From assembly GCA_002363155.1 (NCBI GenBank), contig DEWH01000003.1:27727-77330 (forward strand): a stretch of DNA of 49,604 nucleotides, given 5' to 3'. Position numbers and translations under genes: made by a program. The first letter of the stretch is position 1, and the number at the start of each line of letters is the position of its first letter. The notes beneath the pieces are model-generated. The model had not been told where the DNA came from. It saw only the letters and a program-made list of their open reading frames with translations, and did not search any database. Source of the DNA: Ruminococcaceae bacterium UBA3215 (GTDB lineage: Bacteria; Bacillota; Clostridia; Oscillospirales; Ruminococcaceae). Of the stretch, positions 33,062 through 41,255 are shown piece after piece.

Positions 33062-33970
33062 TCACAGATTTCCCGACTGCTTCATCAGCTCGTCTATCAG
33101 CGCCCGTTCCGGAAGTCCGTCCGAGAATGCCGCGGCTCCGCCCGCCGCAGTTCCGAGTTTCAGCGCATATTCATAGTCCCCGCTTTCACAGCCTGCCAGA
33201 AAGCCTGCAACCATGGAGTCGCCGGCTCCCACGGAGTTGCGCACCGTCCCGCGGAACACGCCGCACCTGTGAGTTACGCCGTCCGCATCTACAAGCAGCG
33301 CGCCGTCCCCTGCCATTGACACCAGCACGTTCACGGCTCCCATTTCTTTCAGCTTTTCAGCATACCGCTCAACATCGTCAATGCCGGTAATATCCGCGCC
33401 GAAAAGCTCCGCAAGCTCGTCCTTGTTCGGCTTTATCAGGAACGGACGGTATTTCAGCACATTCAGCAGCAGTTTGCCGGAAGCGTCAACTGCCGCTCTT
33501 ACGCCTTTCCCGTCAAGCATTCCGAGTATCCGCTCGTAGATATCGGCGGGGAGCGTTTTCGGCACACTTCCCGCAAGCACGACAGTATCGCCGGCTGTCA
33601 GCTTATCCAGCTTCTCAAAAAGGCGGTCAACAGACGCGCTGTCGATATCGGGACCCTGCCCGTTTATCTCGGTCTCGTCACCCGACTTTAACTTTACATT
33701 TATCCGCGAACAGCCATTTTCAAGCCGTATAAAATCGCTGTCTATGCCCATATCGCGGAGCCCCTGCTCTATCGCCGCGCCTGTGAATCCCGCGGTAAAG
33801 CCAAGGGCGCGGGACTTTATGCCAAGCTCGTTGAGCACGGCGGAAACGTTGATGCCTTTCCCGCCGAAGTATATTTCCTCGCCTGCAGAGCGGTTAGTCG
33901 CGCCGGCGCGGAGTTCATCGATGTGCATAACATAATCGACTGCCGGGTTGAAAGTTACGGTATATATCAT
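33062..33970 (-). CDS. PfkB-family sugar-phosphate kinase (1-phosphofructokinase/tagatose-6-phosphate kinase type)
   Basis: A 302-residue ribokinase-fold enzyme. MIYTVTFNPAVDYVMHID at the N-terminus and FGGKGINVSAVLNELG near 35-50 are typical of FruK/LacC, and the C-terminal NSVGAGDSMVAGFLAG holds the catalytic Asp. It would phosphorylate fructose 1-phosphate or tagatose 6-phosphate. No PTS fructose transporter is adjacent. It lies between a GNAT gene (10-base gap) and the nitroreductase, in the operon that starts with rhamnulokinase. Confidence 0.88.
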   Translation of the reverse strand: MIYTVTFNPAVDYVMHIDELRAGATNRSAGEEIYFGGKGINVSAVLNELGIKSRALGFTAGFTGAAIEQGLRDMGIDSDFIRLENGCSRINVKLKSGDETEINGQGPDIDSASVDRLFEKLDKLTAGDTVVLAGSVPKTLPADIYERILGMLDGKGVRAAVDASGKLLLNVLKYRPFLIKPNKDELAELFGADITGIDDVERYAEKLKEMGAVNVLVSMAGDGALLVDADGVTHRCGVFRGTVRNSVGAGDSMVAGFLAGCESGDYEYALKLGTAAGGAAAFSDGLPERALIDELMKQSGNL

Positions 33971-33980
33971 TCCTGTCTCC

Positions 33981-34472
33981 TTAAAGATTTATATAATATA
34001 TGAAAATGTCGTCATAAGTTCCGTCTCCGCGCCGGAATCCTGCGGGTATCATTCCCGCCTGCGTGAACCCGATCTTCTCATAAAGCGCCTGTGCGCCCTT
34101 GTTTGAAGCGGTGACGGCGTTGAACTGCAATATCCGGAAGCCGTTCTTCCTGCCCGAAGAAAGAGAATCGCGGACAATAAGCTCCCCGATATGCTCGCCG
34201 CGGCGTGACTTTTTCACAGCGTAGCTTGCGTTGCAGATATGCCCGCATCTTCCCACGTTGTTCGGGTGCAGGATATACATTCCCACTATCTCGCCGGTTT
34301 CACTGTCCTCAGCAGCCGCAGTGAATGTCTGCGCGGCGAAGAATTCCGCTGCACTGCGTTCATCAAGGGGCGTGTCCTGCGGAAATGCCGCCGCGTCATC
34401 TACCACACTGTTCCATATCGCTCTCATTTCCGGTATATCACGGTCTTCGTATTTCCTCACTGTGATGCTCAT
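33981..34472 (-). CDS. GNAT-family N-acetyltransferase (Pat/YncA-like)
   Basis: A 163-residue acetyltransferase. MSITVRKYEDRDIPEMRAIW is the usual N-terminus, ASYAVKKSRRGEHIGELIVR gives the acetyl-CoA loop region and LQFNAVTASNKGAQALYEKI is the C-terminal motif. The start overlaps the rhaB stop by 4 bases (ATGA). Related proteins act on small amines or methionine analogues; the substrate here is unknown. Confidence 0.84.
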   Translation of the reverse strand: MSITVRKYEDRDIPEMRAIWNSVVDDAAAFPQDTPLDERSAAEFFAAQTFTAAAEDSETGEIVGMYILHPNNVGRCGHICNASYAVKKSRRGEHIGELIVRDSLSSGRKNGFRILQFNAVTASNKGAQALYEKIGFTQAGMIPAGFRRGDGTYDDIFIYYINL

Positions 34473-35911
34473 TTTACTGCTGCCTTATACCTTTCTTTTG
34501 CAGAATAATTGAAATTCGGCTCGTATTCCTTAGTAAGCCCGGATCTTCTTATTATCTCCCGCGCCTCTGCCACACTTCCAAGAGCGCCGATGCCGATAAG
34601 CGCAGAGACTGCGTTTCCGAGCGCGGTAGCTTCCGTCGGACCCGCGACAACGCGTTTTCCTGTGTAATCCGCGGTGAGCCGGCAGATCAGCCCGTCCTTC
34701 GTTCCGCCGCCGAACATATAGACTGCATCAAACTTCTGCCCTGTAATACGCTCTATATCATCGAGCGTGACTGCGAATTCCGCCGCAAGGCTGTCATACA
34801 CGGCTCTGAGCAGCGCACCCCTGTCCGTGGCATCGCCCTGTCCGGTGCGTTTTATGTACGCCTCGATCTTCTCCGGCATATCGTCCGGCTGCGCAAAGCC
34901 GCTGTCGTTGGGGTCAATGAAGTATTTCAGCGGCTCGGCTGCTTCGGCAAGCTTTTCCATTTCCGGGAATCCTATGCTGCTGTCCGTAAGTCTGAATGAG
35001 CGTCTGCACTCCTGGAAAAGCCACATTCCCATGATATTTTTAAGGAATGTGACAGTTCCGCTGTGACCGCCCTCATTGGTGAGCCCGGCATCAAATGCTT
35101 CACGGCTTATCACTGCTCTGTCAAGTTCCGTTCCGAACAGCGCCCATGTACCTGTGCTTATGAACGCGAACTCCTTTTCGGAAGCGGGAACGGCTGTGAC
35201 TGCCGCGGCGGTATCGTGGCTCGGCACCGCGATCACAGGTATCTTCCTGTCACCGGCAAATTCCGGTTTCAGATACCCGTAAACCTCGCCGGAATTTATC
35301 ATATTGCAGAAGATACTGTCGTTAATGCCGAGGGTACGGAGAATTTCCTTATCCCAGCTCTTTGTTTCCGGGTCAAGAAGCGAGGAAGTGGTGGCTTCGG
35401 CATACTCGTTATGAAATTCTCCGGTAAGATAATTGCATATCAGATCGGGCATCATCAGGAAATGTCCGTGTTCGAGACTTTTCGGGCGCGCCTTTTTCAG
35501 TGCGTATATCTGATAGATCGTGTTGAACCACGCAGGCTGTATGCCTGTGCGCAGATAAAGCTTATCAGCACCGCCGAACAGCCCGTTGACCTCATCTATC
35601 ACCGCTCTTGTCCTGTTATCCCGGTAATGCACTGGGCGCTCGATAAAACTGCCGTCGTCGGCAGCTATCGCAAAATCAACTCCCCATGTATCGGCAGAAA
35701 CGGCTTCAATGCCTTCGGCAACAGCCTTTCCGAGTGCGGTCTTAACCTCTCCGAGAAGCCTGTCGATATCCCAGTACAGTGTACCGTCAGCCGTTATCGG
35801 CTCATTCGGAAATCTGTGTATCTCGTTCATGCCAAATGTTTTACCGTCGAAGGAAACAATGATCGCGCGTGCGGAAGACGCGCCGAAATCGAAAACAAGG
35901 ACTTTTGACAT
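34469..35911 (-). CDS. rhaB: Rhamnulokinase (FGGY family)
   Basis: Phosphorylates L-rhamnulose for rhamnose breakdown. It has 480 residues. KVLVFDFGASSARAIIV at the N-terminus is the ATPase phosphate-1 motif in its RhaB form, followed by SADTWGVDFAI near 85, IPVIAVPSHDTAAAV near 240 and YMFGGGTKDGLICRLTA near 390. The ATG at 35911 follows GAGG by 7 bases. No rhaA or rhaD gene is next to it. A strong terminator hairpin sits 18 bases upstream of the start, leaving no room for a promoter between them, so expression would depend on read-through from the surface-protein gene. Confidence 0.9.
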   Translation of the reverse strand: MSKVLVFDFGASSARAIIVSFDGKTFGMNEIHRFPNEPITADGTLYWDIDRLLGEVKTALGKAVAEGIEAVSADTWGVDFAIAADDGSFIERPVHYRDNRTRAVIDEVNGLFGGADKLYLRTGIQPAWFNTIYQIYALKKARPKSLEHGHFLMMPDLICNYLTGEFHNEYAEATTSSLLDPETKSWDKEILRTLGINDSIFCNMINSGEVYGYLKPEFAGDRKIPVIAVPSHDTAAAVTAVPASEKEFAFISTGTWALFGTELDRAVISREAFDAGLTNEGGHSGTVTFLKNIMGMWLFQECRRSFRLTDSSIGFPEMEKLAEAAEPLKYFIDPNDSGFAQPDDMPEKIEAYIKRTGQGDATDRGALLRAVYDSLAAEFAVTLDDIERITGQKFDAVYMFGGGTKDGLICRLTADYTGKRVVAGPTEATALGNAVSALIGIGALGSVAEAREIIRRSGLTKEYEPNFNYSAKERYKAAVK

Positions 35912-35928
35912 AAAATACCTCATATTAT

Positions 35929-35959
35929 CAAAAAAGCTCCGCAACATACGGAGCTTTTT
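35929..35959 (-). terminator. Terminator between surface-protein gene and rhaB
   Basis: Stem AAAAAGCTCCG / CGGAGCTTTTT around CAACATA. On the minus strand it ends in TTTTTTG. It lies 20 bases after the stop of the surface-protein gene and 18 bases before the rhaB ATG. Confidence 0.88.
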
Positions 35960-35979
35960 GTGTTAAATTGTGTAATAAC

Positions 35980-36780
35980 TTACTTTCTCTTCTTAGCAAC
36001 TACTACTGCGCCTGCAGCTACGAGAGCGATACCTGCAACAACTGCAACGTCCTCGATACCTGTGTCAGGAGAGCCCTTAGCGGAATCTGTAACTGCTGCT
36101 ACATCGCCGGTTGCGGGAGCGGGAGCTGCTTCTTCTGCGGGAGCTGCTGTCTCTTCAGCGGGAGCTGCTTCTTCTGCGGGAGCTGCTGCACCTGCTGTGC
36201 CGGAAACTGTGAAAGTAACTTCCATCTTTGTCCACTCGCCTACAGTCTTGGACATTGCTGTAGGAGTAGCGTCTGCTGCAAGACCGTCAACTGTTCTTGC
36301 GTCATCGGGAAGAGCGGATACCCACTCGTTGTAGAGGTTAACTCTTGTTGTAACGCCGTCATCGGAAGATGTGTAAGGTGTACCGTTGAGAGCAACTTCA
36401 TTGCCGTCGAACTTGATGCTGTCGATAGTGATAACCATTCCGGGGAAGAGTGTCTCACCGTCAACTACCTGTACAGCTGCGAAAGCGATATCGGTAGCGC
36501 CGGGCTGTGTTACATCTTCGCCGGTCTCTTCGTCGGTGTATGTAGTGAAAGCGTCAACGGAAACTGTGTACTGACCGTCACCTGTGATAGCAGCTGTTGT
36601 TTCCTGTGTAGCATACTCATTGCCGTCGAACCAGTACTGGCAGGTCCAGTTACCGTCGGAGAAGGCGATACCAGCCTGACCGGGTGTTCCCTGTGCGTCA
36701 ACTGCGAAAGAAGCTACTGCGAGAGCGGAAGCTGCAACTGCGGAAGCAGCGATTCCGGCAATTATTTTTGTTAATTTCAT
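35980..36780 (-). CDS. Secreted cell-wall-anchored protein, paralogue 1
   Basis: A 266-residue exported protein: signal peptide of about 30 residues, a beta-rich domain of about 150 residues (with DGQYTVSVDAF and GMVITIDSIKFDGNEV), a Pro/Ala/Glu-rich stalk and a C-terminal sorting-like signal GSPDTG, a hydrophobic helix and KKRK. SPxTG-type signals are used by class B-like clostridial sortases such as SrtB of C. difficile. The ATG at 36780 follows GGAGG by 8 bases. Its stalk and last 40 residues closely match the next gene, which marks a tandem duplication. The ligand is unknown. It has its own promoter and terminator. Confidence 0.78.
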   Translation of the reverse strand: MKLTKIIAGIAASAVAASALAVASFAVDAQGTPGQAGIAFSDGNWTCQYWFDGNEYATQETTAAITGDGQYTVSVDAFTTYTDEETGEDVTQPGATDIAFAAVQVVDGETLFPGMVITIDSIKFDGNEVALNGTPYTSSDDGVTTRVNLYNEWVSALPDDARTVDGLAADATPTAMSKTVGEWTKMEVTFTVSGTAGAAAPAEEAAPAEETAAPAEEAAPAPATGDVAAVTDSAKGSPDTGIEDVAVVAGIALVAAGAVVVAKKRK

Positions 36781-36810
36781 TTTTGGGTCCTCCATAAAAA
36801 TACTTTTGCT

Positions 36811-36825
36811 GTGTAATCATTACAC
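36811..36825. promoter_or_regulatory. Palindrome in the leader of surface-protein gene 1
   Basis: GTGTAATCATTACAC is a perfect palindrome around a central C. It lies about 20 bases downstream of the -10 box, a good position for a repressor operator or a 5' hairpin. Which of these it is cannot be told from sequence. Confidence 0.5.
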
Positions 36826-36843
36826 AAACAGATTTACACGATT

Positions 36844-36872
36844 ATTATACATCTTTGCCCGGAATAAAACAA
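36844..36872 (-). promoter_or_regulatory. Promoter of surface-protein gene 1
   Basis: TTGTTT (36867-36872), 17 bases, TATAAT (36844-36849). The -35 box overlaps the edge of the terminator of surface-protein gene 2. Confidence 0.65.
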
Positions 36873-36917
36873 TCCGCAATTTATACAAAAATAAATTGCG
36901 GATTTGTCTTTTTTGTT
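36871..36917. terminator. Bidirectional-type terminator after surface-protein gene 2
   Basis: 13-bp perfect stem AATCCGCAATTTA / TAAATTGCGGATT with loop TACAAAAA. A T-run follows on the plus side and GTTTTATT on the minus side. Confidence 0.75.
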
Positions 36918-36948
36918 CAATTGTTACAATTGAGTTACAATAATGAAC

Positions 36949-37725
36949 TTACTTTCTCTTTCTTGTAAGAGCGATACCAGCGCCTGCGAGTACTGCGAGA
37001 CCTGCAACAACTGCAACGTCCTCGATACCTGTGTTAGGCGAGCCCTTTGCGGAATCTGTAGCTGCTGCAACATCACCTGCTGCGGGAGCTGCTGTTGTCT
37101 CTTCTGCGGGAGCTGCTTCTTCAGTAGCTGCTGCTCCGCCGAGACCTGTTATTGTAAACTCAATAGCGAGGGACTTTGTCGGGAATGCTGCGCCGTAGCT
37201 TCCGATCTCATCGTTCCAGATGTTAGCGAGGGAAACGTTGAAGTTAGCGTTTGTTGTATCGCATACAGGGTTGTCATATTCCTTAGCAACTGTACCGTCA
37301 ACGATAACCTTAGCGTTTGTGCAGGTTACTGTACCGTCGTTCGGGATATCTGTGGAAACGAAGATGAGGTTGAAATCGTTGGCACCGTCAGCTGTCCAGT
37401 CAAGATCCTCAGCCTTTACAGTGTATGTACCGTCAGCGTCGATGGTAACATCTGTGTAAGTGGCGGGGAGAACGTAACCTGCGATATCGTAATCGAACTC
37501 GTCCTCATACTGAGGGAAGTAGCTCTCATCGTTGTTGCCCCATACGATGAACTTGTCGAAATACTTGGTTGCCTTACCGTAGTTAGCCTCTGTCCAGTCA
37601 TTTCTGAAGCTGTAGGGAGTGGTCTGGAAACCGATGTAAGCGTTGTAAGCGCCTGCGGTAACTGCGAGTGCAGCTGCCGATACTACTGCTGCCGAAACTG
37701 CGGCAGCGATTCTGCTCTTCTTCAT
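36949..37725 (-). CDS. Secreted cell-wall-anchored protein, paralogue 2
   Basis: A 258-residue exported protein built like paralogue 1: a signal peptide (about 1-26, ending TAGA), a beta-rich domain with DGTYTVKAEDLDW and NDGTVTCTNAKVIVDGTV, an Ala/Glu/Thr/Pro stalk and GSPNTG followed by a hydrophobic helix and TRKRK. The TGIEDVAVVAG after the pentapeptide is identical in both. The ectodomains are far less alike than the anchors, which implies diversification after duplication or anchor exchange. The ATG at 37725 follows GGAGG by 8 bases. Confidence 0.78.
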   Translation of the reverse strand: MKKSRIAAAVSAAVVSAAALAVTAGAYNAYIGFQTTPYSFRNDWTEANYGKATKYFDKFIVWGNNDESYFPQYEDEFDYDIAGYVLPATYTDVTIDADGTYTVKAEDLDWTADGANDFNLIFVSTDIPNDGTVTCTNAKVIVDGTVAKEYDNPVCDTTNANFNVSLANIWNDEIGSYGAAFPTKSLAIEFTITGLGGAAATEEAAPAEETTAAPAAGDVAAATDSAKGSPNTGIEDVAVVAGLAVLAGAGIALTRKRK

Positions 37726-37760
37726 AATATAGTCCTCCAAAATTTTTAAAAGCTTCGGCA

Positions 37761-37782
37761 GACAGGGTAATACCCGCCTGTC
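37761..37782. other. Leader hairpin of surface-protein gene 2
   Basis: Outer GACAGG pairs imperfectly and GGGTA/TACCC pairs inside GACAGGGTAATACCCGCCTG. It occupies the start of the predicted transcript and may stabilise the mRNA. Confidence 0.5.
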
Positions 37783-37791
37783 AACGTTTCC

Positions 37792-37820
37792 ATTATAACA
37801 CACTATTTTATAAATTTCAA
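37792..37820 (-). promoter_or_regulatory. Promoter of surface-protein gene 2
   Basis: TTGAAA (37815-37820), 17 bases, TATAAT (37792-37797), placed just after the FkbH-like gene. Confidence 0.75.
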
Positions 37821-37847
37821 TAGGTTTTATAAACTTTTTTCTGAAAT

Positions 37848-39635
37848 TTATGCTAAAGAAACTAAAATATGATTATTTTTAGCTTCATATCCGCTAATAT
37901 CGAGCTTCCATACAGTGTTTCCGTTTTCGTCCTCGGACTGCTTTTCAAAGCCGAATCTGCCGAACAGCTCTTTCACCATGGAGTTTTTGGCTGTCGGGTA
38001 ATAATAGCCGTAAACGGTATCTATTCCCTTTTCTGCCGCCTTTTTCACAAGCGCGTCCAGCATGGCGTATTCCATATCCCGCTTAAGCACCCTGCAGCTC
38101 ATCAGCCACAGCTCAATATGAAGCTCAGCGCCCTTTATCCTTCCTATAACGACTGAAACTATGCCGTTATCGCCAAACCTGTCGGAAAGTCTCCCGTAAA
38201 GTGTGATGCAGGACGGGTCATGGCTCATGTTCGCGATATCGCCCTCGGAAAAGCGCTTCGTGGTAACGTTGAACTGGTTGCTCTTGTTTGTGAGCTGGGC
38301 AATGCGGGCAATATACATCGGCTCGAAAGGACGTATCACAGCTTTCATCTCAAGGCGGTCAAGATACTCGCCGTAATCGGAAGCCGATGTGCGCATCTCC
38401 GCTCTCTGCGCTTCCACCTTATACATCTCGCTGCGGTGCATATCCTCTTCGGAGAGCGATATCACCTCGAAATAACGGTTCCGGTCAAGTACGCGGATAT
38501 AGTTCTCCGCGCCTTCCATTTCAGGCACTGCCGCGCCTGCAACGCCTTCACGGACTATCTGTCTTTCGGCGGGATTGTCGTCCGCGAACACGAAGCTGTC
38601 CGGCATGAGATTCAGCATTTCCGCGGTACGCAGTATATTCTGATCCTTGTTGTCCCAGTTTGCCTTCATCACCACGAAATCGTCCGGCGAAAGGGTGCTG
38701 TCCGGGTGATTGAGACCGCCGTAGGCATTCTCCTCGTCATTCTTCGAGCAGACCGTAAGCAGCACGCCGATATCCTTGTGCAGCTTCACATACTCCTGGA
38801 ATTCCGAGTAAACCTGACCGCTCGGGAGGTCTTTCCCTATCTTGATCCCCTCTACTCCGTCATCGCCTACGACTCCTCCCCAGAGGGTATTGTCGAGATC
38901 GAGCGCCAGCACTTTCTTGTTCTTTCCGAAGATCGCCTTTATCATCGCCGCAAGGTTTGCCGCGATATACGGCACGGCTTCCATAGGGAACGCGTACTTA
39001 TACATATACCACTGCGTGCCGTCATGCCACCTGTCAAGTCCATAGCAGGAGGCGACATAGTTAATATCGCATATATGCAGCGACTTGTGACTGGCTGCAT
39101 ATTCCGCGAACCTCATATTCAGCTCATTGACAAATCTTACCCGTCCGCGGGGATCGGAGCAATCGCTGTTTCCGAGGAGTCTGAACGGCGGCAGCTCAAA
39201 GTTGTTCTGTATTACCGGGCAGCCGAATTTCCCGTCAAGACTCTCCCATACTTCACGGAACCCGGAAAATACCGCATCAAGCGTTTTCTGTGCATTTTCC
39301 GTATCCTTGCCGGCTATTTCCGGGAATGCGCCGATATTGCGGTAAGTCGTATGGATATAGATGATATCGGGCTTGAAAGCGAGAAGCTCTTCCGACGGGA
39401 AAAGCGCCTCATTGCGGTACTGACCGTATTCGCTTGTCCAGAACTCCGGCTCGATGCCGTAGTTCAGCAGGAAAAGCTCCAGCACATCACGCACCGCATC
39501 GGCAGTCGAACCGCCGAGTATCGCAATCCGCTTCTTTATGCGGCTTGTCCCGTCACCGAGAAGCTCTCGTTTAAGCCGCTTCTGCCTGCGCATTATCTCC
39601 GCAGTATCAAAAGGATAATCAAATATTCCGTCCAT
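37848..39635 (-). CDS. FkbH-like HAD-IIIC family protein
   Basis: A 595-residue protein of the FkbH type. An N-terminal SGNH-like region (RIAILGGSTADAVRDVLELF) precedes a HAD domain with LALDLDNTLWGGVVGDDG near 243-260, TVCSKNDEENA and FVFADDNPAERQIV. A C-terminal GNAT-like domain (AQLTNKSNQFNVTTKRFSEG) follows. FkbH proteins dephosphorylate 1,3-bisphosphoglycerate and load the glyceryl group onto an acyl carrier protein for natural products or polymer decoration. No ACP is adjacent; the only discrete one in the window is at 29018. The ATG at 39635 follows GGAGG by 5 bases. DHHW genes lie upstream on the same strand. Confidence 0.87.
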   Translation of the reverse strand: MDGIFDYPFDTAEIMRRQKRLKRELLGDGTSRIKKRIAILGGSTADAVRDVLELFLLNYGIEPEFWTSEYGQYRNEALFPSEELLAFKPDIIYIHTTYRNIGAFPEIAGKDTENAQKTLDAVFSGFREVWESLDGKFGCPVIQNNFELPPFRLLGNSDCSDPRGRVRFVNELNMRFAEYAASHKSLHICDINYVASCYGLDRWHDGTQWYMYKYAFPMEAVPYIAANLAAMIKAIFGKNKKVLALDLDNTLWGGVVGDDGVEGIKIGKDLPSGQVYSEFQEYVKLHKDIGVLLTVCSKNDEENAYGGLNHPDSTLSPDDFVVMKANWDNKDQNILRTAEMLNLMPDSFVFADDNPAERQIVREGVAGAAVPEMEGAENYIRVLDRNRYFEVISLSEEDMHRSEMYKVEAQRAEMRTSASDYGEYLDRLEMKAVIRPFEPMYIARIAQLTNKSNQFNVTTKRFSEGDIANMSHDPSCITLYGRLSDRFGDNGIVSVVIGRIKGAELHIELWLMSCRVLKRDMEYAMLDALVKKAAEKGIDTVYGYYYPTAKNSMVKELFGRFGFEKQSEDENGNTVWKLDISGYEAKNNHILVSLA

Positions 39636-39648
39636 ATTACCTCCACTT

Positions 39649-39673
39649 GTTCTACGCACAACGTGCGCAGAAC
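39649..39673. other. Inverted repeat upstream of the FkbH-like gene
   Basis: GTTCT-A-CGCAC with GTGCG-C-AGAAC around AAC: a 25-base hairpin with one mismatch, between the MITE-like element and the ribosome site. It may belong to the element. Confidence 0.45.
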
Positions 39674-39875
39674 AAATTCACAATGCACAATTCACAATGC
39701 ACAATTTAGGAGCGTGCTTCGCACGCGGATTTGAATCGTGACGAGATCAGGGAGTGGATTCTCCCGTCGGCACAATTCATCAACAGGATAATATTCCTTT
39801 TTAGTTTTGTCACAATTCAGATCGTCGGCACAGCCGACACCACAATTGTGCATTGTGCATTGTGAATTGTGCATT
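39674..39875. repeat. MITE-like element with inverted terminal repeats (family 2)
   Basis: About 200 bases with no coding capacity. The left end (39674-39707) and right end (39842-39875) are inverted copies of an interleaved AATGCACAATTCACAATGCA pattern. Inside lie the hairpins GCGTGC-ttc-GCACGC and GTCGGC-aca-GCCGAC and the phrase TTTGAATCGTGACGA, which is also found in the copy at 25685. No clear target-site duplication could be identified by eye. Confidence 0.7.
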
Positions 39876-39887
39876 TTAAAAAAGGGA

Positions 39888-41255
39888 TTACTTGGTGAGC
39901 AGTAAATTCAGGTATTTCCCGCCGTTTCCTGCCGCGATCATCACACAGTCCGCAAACAGCAGGTCGGTCGTGCCGACATCTTTGCAGAACTGAAGCCCGT
40001 TGAGGTCAAAGTACCTCATATCGCAGACATATATATCCTCAAATCCGGACGTCAAGAACGGTATCAGCGCATTTCCATAGCTCTGCTTGAATACCGTGAG
40101 CGTCCGTCCGTTTTTCACATTGGTTTTTATGTGAGTTATCCTGTCGTCCGAGCCGATGAATGAGCAGTAGAACGCGGAAGCGTTCCTCGTCACGAACAGG
40201 TCCCCTGCATATCCTCCGCGGAATGATGTGTTGTAGTAGGTCGTGCTTATCTTGTCGGCATTCGGGGAGATGTACATAGTGAAAGTCTCCGCGTCGTTGT
40301 AGAGATGAATGTCTTTCGAGTATGTGTACATCGAGCCGACATATCCGCTGCGGGATACGGGAGTGTACTTGTCCAGCTCCGGAAATTCCACTCCCGCGGT
40401 CTTTGCGAATTCCTGCGCCGCGTAGTAAGCACCCAGCGGTGTCCAGTGGTGATCGGTCCTTGAGTAGATATACTCGTCCGTATGCGCGGCAAGAGCGGAA
40501 TATGCGTCTATGTCCCTGACTCCGGACAGCTTTTCCCTTATGCGTTTCACCTTGTTGTACTGACTGGCGGTAAAGCCGCTGTCAAGAAAGCTCTGCGGGG
40601 TATAGAACTCGCTCGGTATCGGCACAGCCATGCTGTAAACATTCACTCCGGGCAGCTTCGCCGCAAACGTATTCACCGCTTCCGCCCAGGTATCGCAGAG
40701 GGAGTAAGTGCCGAAACAGCCCATAAGTCCGCGGTAATGACCGTCTTGGTAGGAAACGAGGATATTGTTCTGACCTATGACGTTATAGGTCTTTCCCTGC
40801 GCGGCTGCCGAAGACTGCGCTTCGGCGTTCATCTGCACCGGGAAAGTGGTTGCCGCTGTTGTTGTCGTCTCCGGCGCGGCAGCGGCAGTTTCGGCTGTCG
40901 TTTCAGGGATATCTTCCTCAACAGACAGTATTTCCTCTTCCGTTGTCTGCTTCGGGAACGTGGTTTCCTTCGCCGTTTTCGTGACAGCAGAAGAAGACGG
41001 GCTCCGGGTCTCTTCGGTGCCGGTAGTCTCGAATCCGGCATCTTTCGGCTCTTCGATGATCCTGATCTCGTGCCACTCTTCACCGGAGACCGCCGTATCG
41101 GGCAGTTTCACCGTAACGTCTGATGCTGCCGAATGCAGCGTGTGCGCTTCGGCGGACTTGCTGATATCGCTGCACGATGCACTTGAAAGCACTAATGCAG
41201 CGATAACGGCAATATTAATAATTTCTGATTTCCTTTTCAATTTAACCAACAGCAC
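39888..41255 (-). CDS. DHHW-family surface protein (AlgX/AlgJ-like), probable lipoprotein
   Basis: A 455-residue protein of the DHHW family (PF14286), related to the SGNH-type O-acetylation proteins AlgJ/AlgX. A short hydrophobic segment ends in SSASC, a plausible lipobox. A Thr/Glu/Ala-rich low-complexity linker (about 40-150) follows, then the catalytic-like domain with YSRTDHHWTPLGAYYAA near 264-280 and FKQSYGNALIPFL near 390. The DHHW His-Asp pair and the SYGN serine would form the active site. The start is probably the GTG at 41255, overlapping the upstream DHHW gene by 14 bases; a TTG 6 bases later is possible. No MBOAT gene is adjacent. Confidence 0.8.
   Translation of the reverse strand: MLLVKLKRKSEIINIAVIAALVLSSASCSDISKSAEAHTLHSAASDVTVKLPDTAVSGEEWHEIRIIEEPKDAGFETTGTEETRSPSSSAVTKTAKETTFPKQTTEEEILSVEEDIPETTAETAAAAPETTTTAATTFPVQMNAEAQSSAAAQGKTYNVIGQNNILVSYQDGHYRGLMGCFGTYSLCDTWAEAVNTFAAKLPGVNVYSMAVPIPSEFYTPQSFLDSGFTASQYNKVKRIREKLSGVRDIDAYSALAAHTDEYIYSRTDHHWTPLGAYYAAQEFAKTAGVEFPELDKYTPVSRSGYVGSMYTYSKDIHLYNDAETFTMYISPNADKISTTYYNTSFRGGYAGDLFVTRNASAFYCSFIGSDDRITHIKTNVKNGRTLTVFKQSYGNALIPFLTSGFEDIYVCDMRYFDLNGLQFCKDVGTTDLLFADCVMIAAGNGGKYLNLLLTK

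Noticed and set aside
35968..37749. Two plus-strand Cys-rich frames that look like tandem cysteine-rich peptides
   Set aside because: They lie exactly antisense to the two wall-anchored proteins. The Cys runs come from the complement of GCA/GCT-rich stalk codons. The similarity between them reflects the paralogy of the minus-strand genes.
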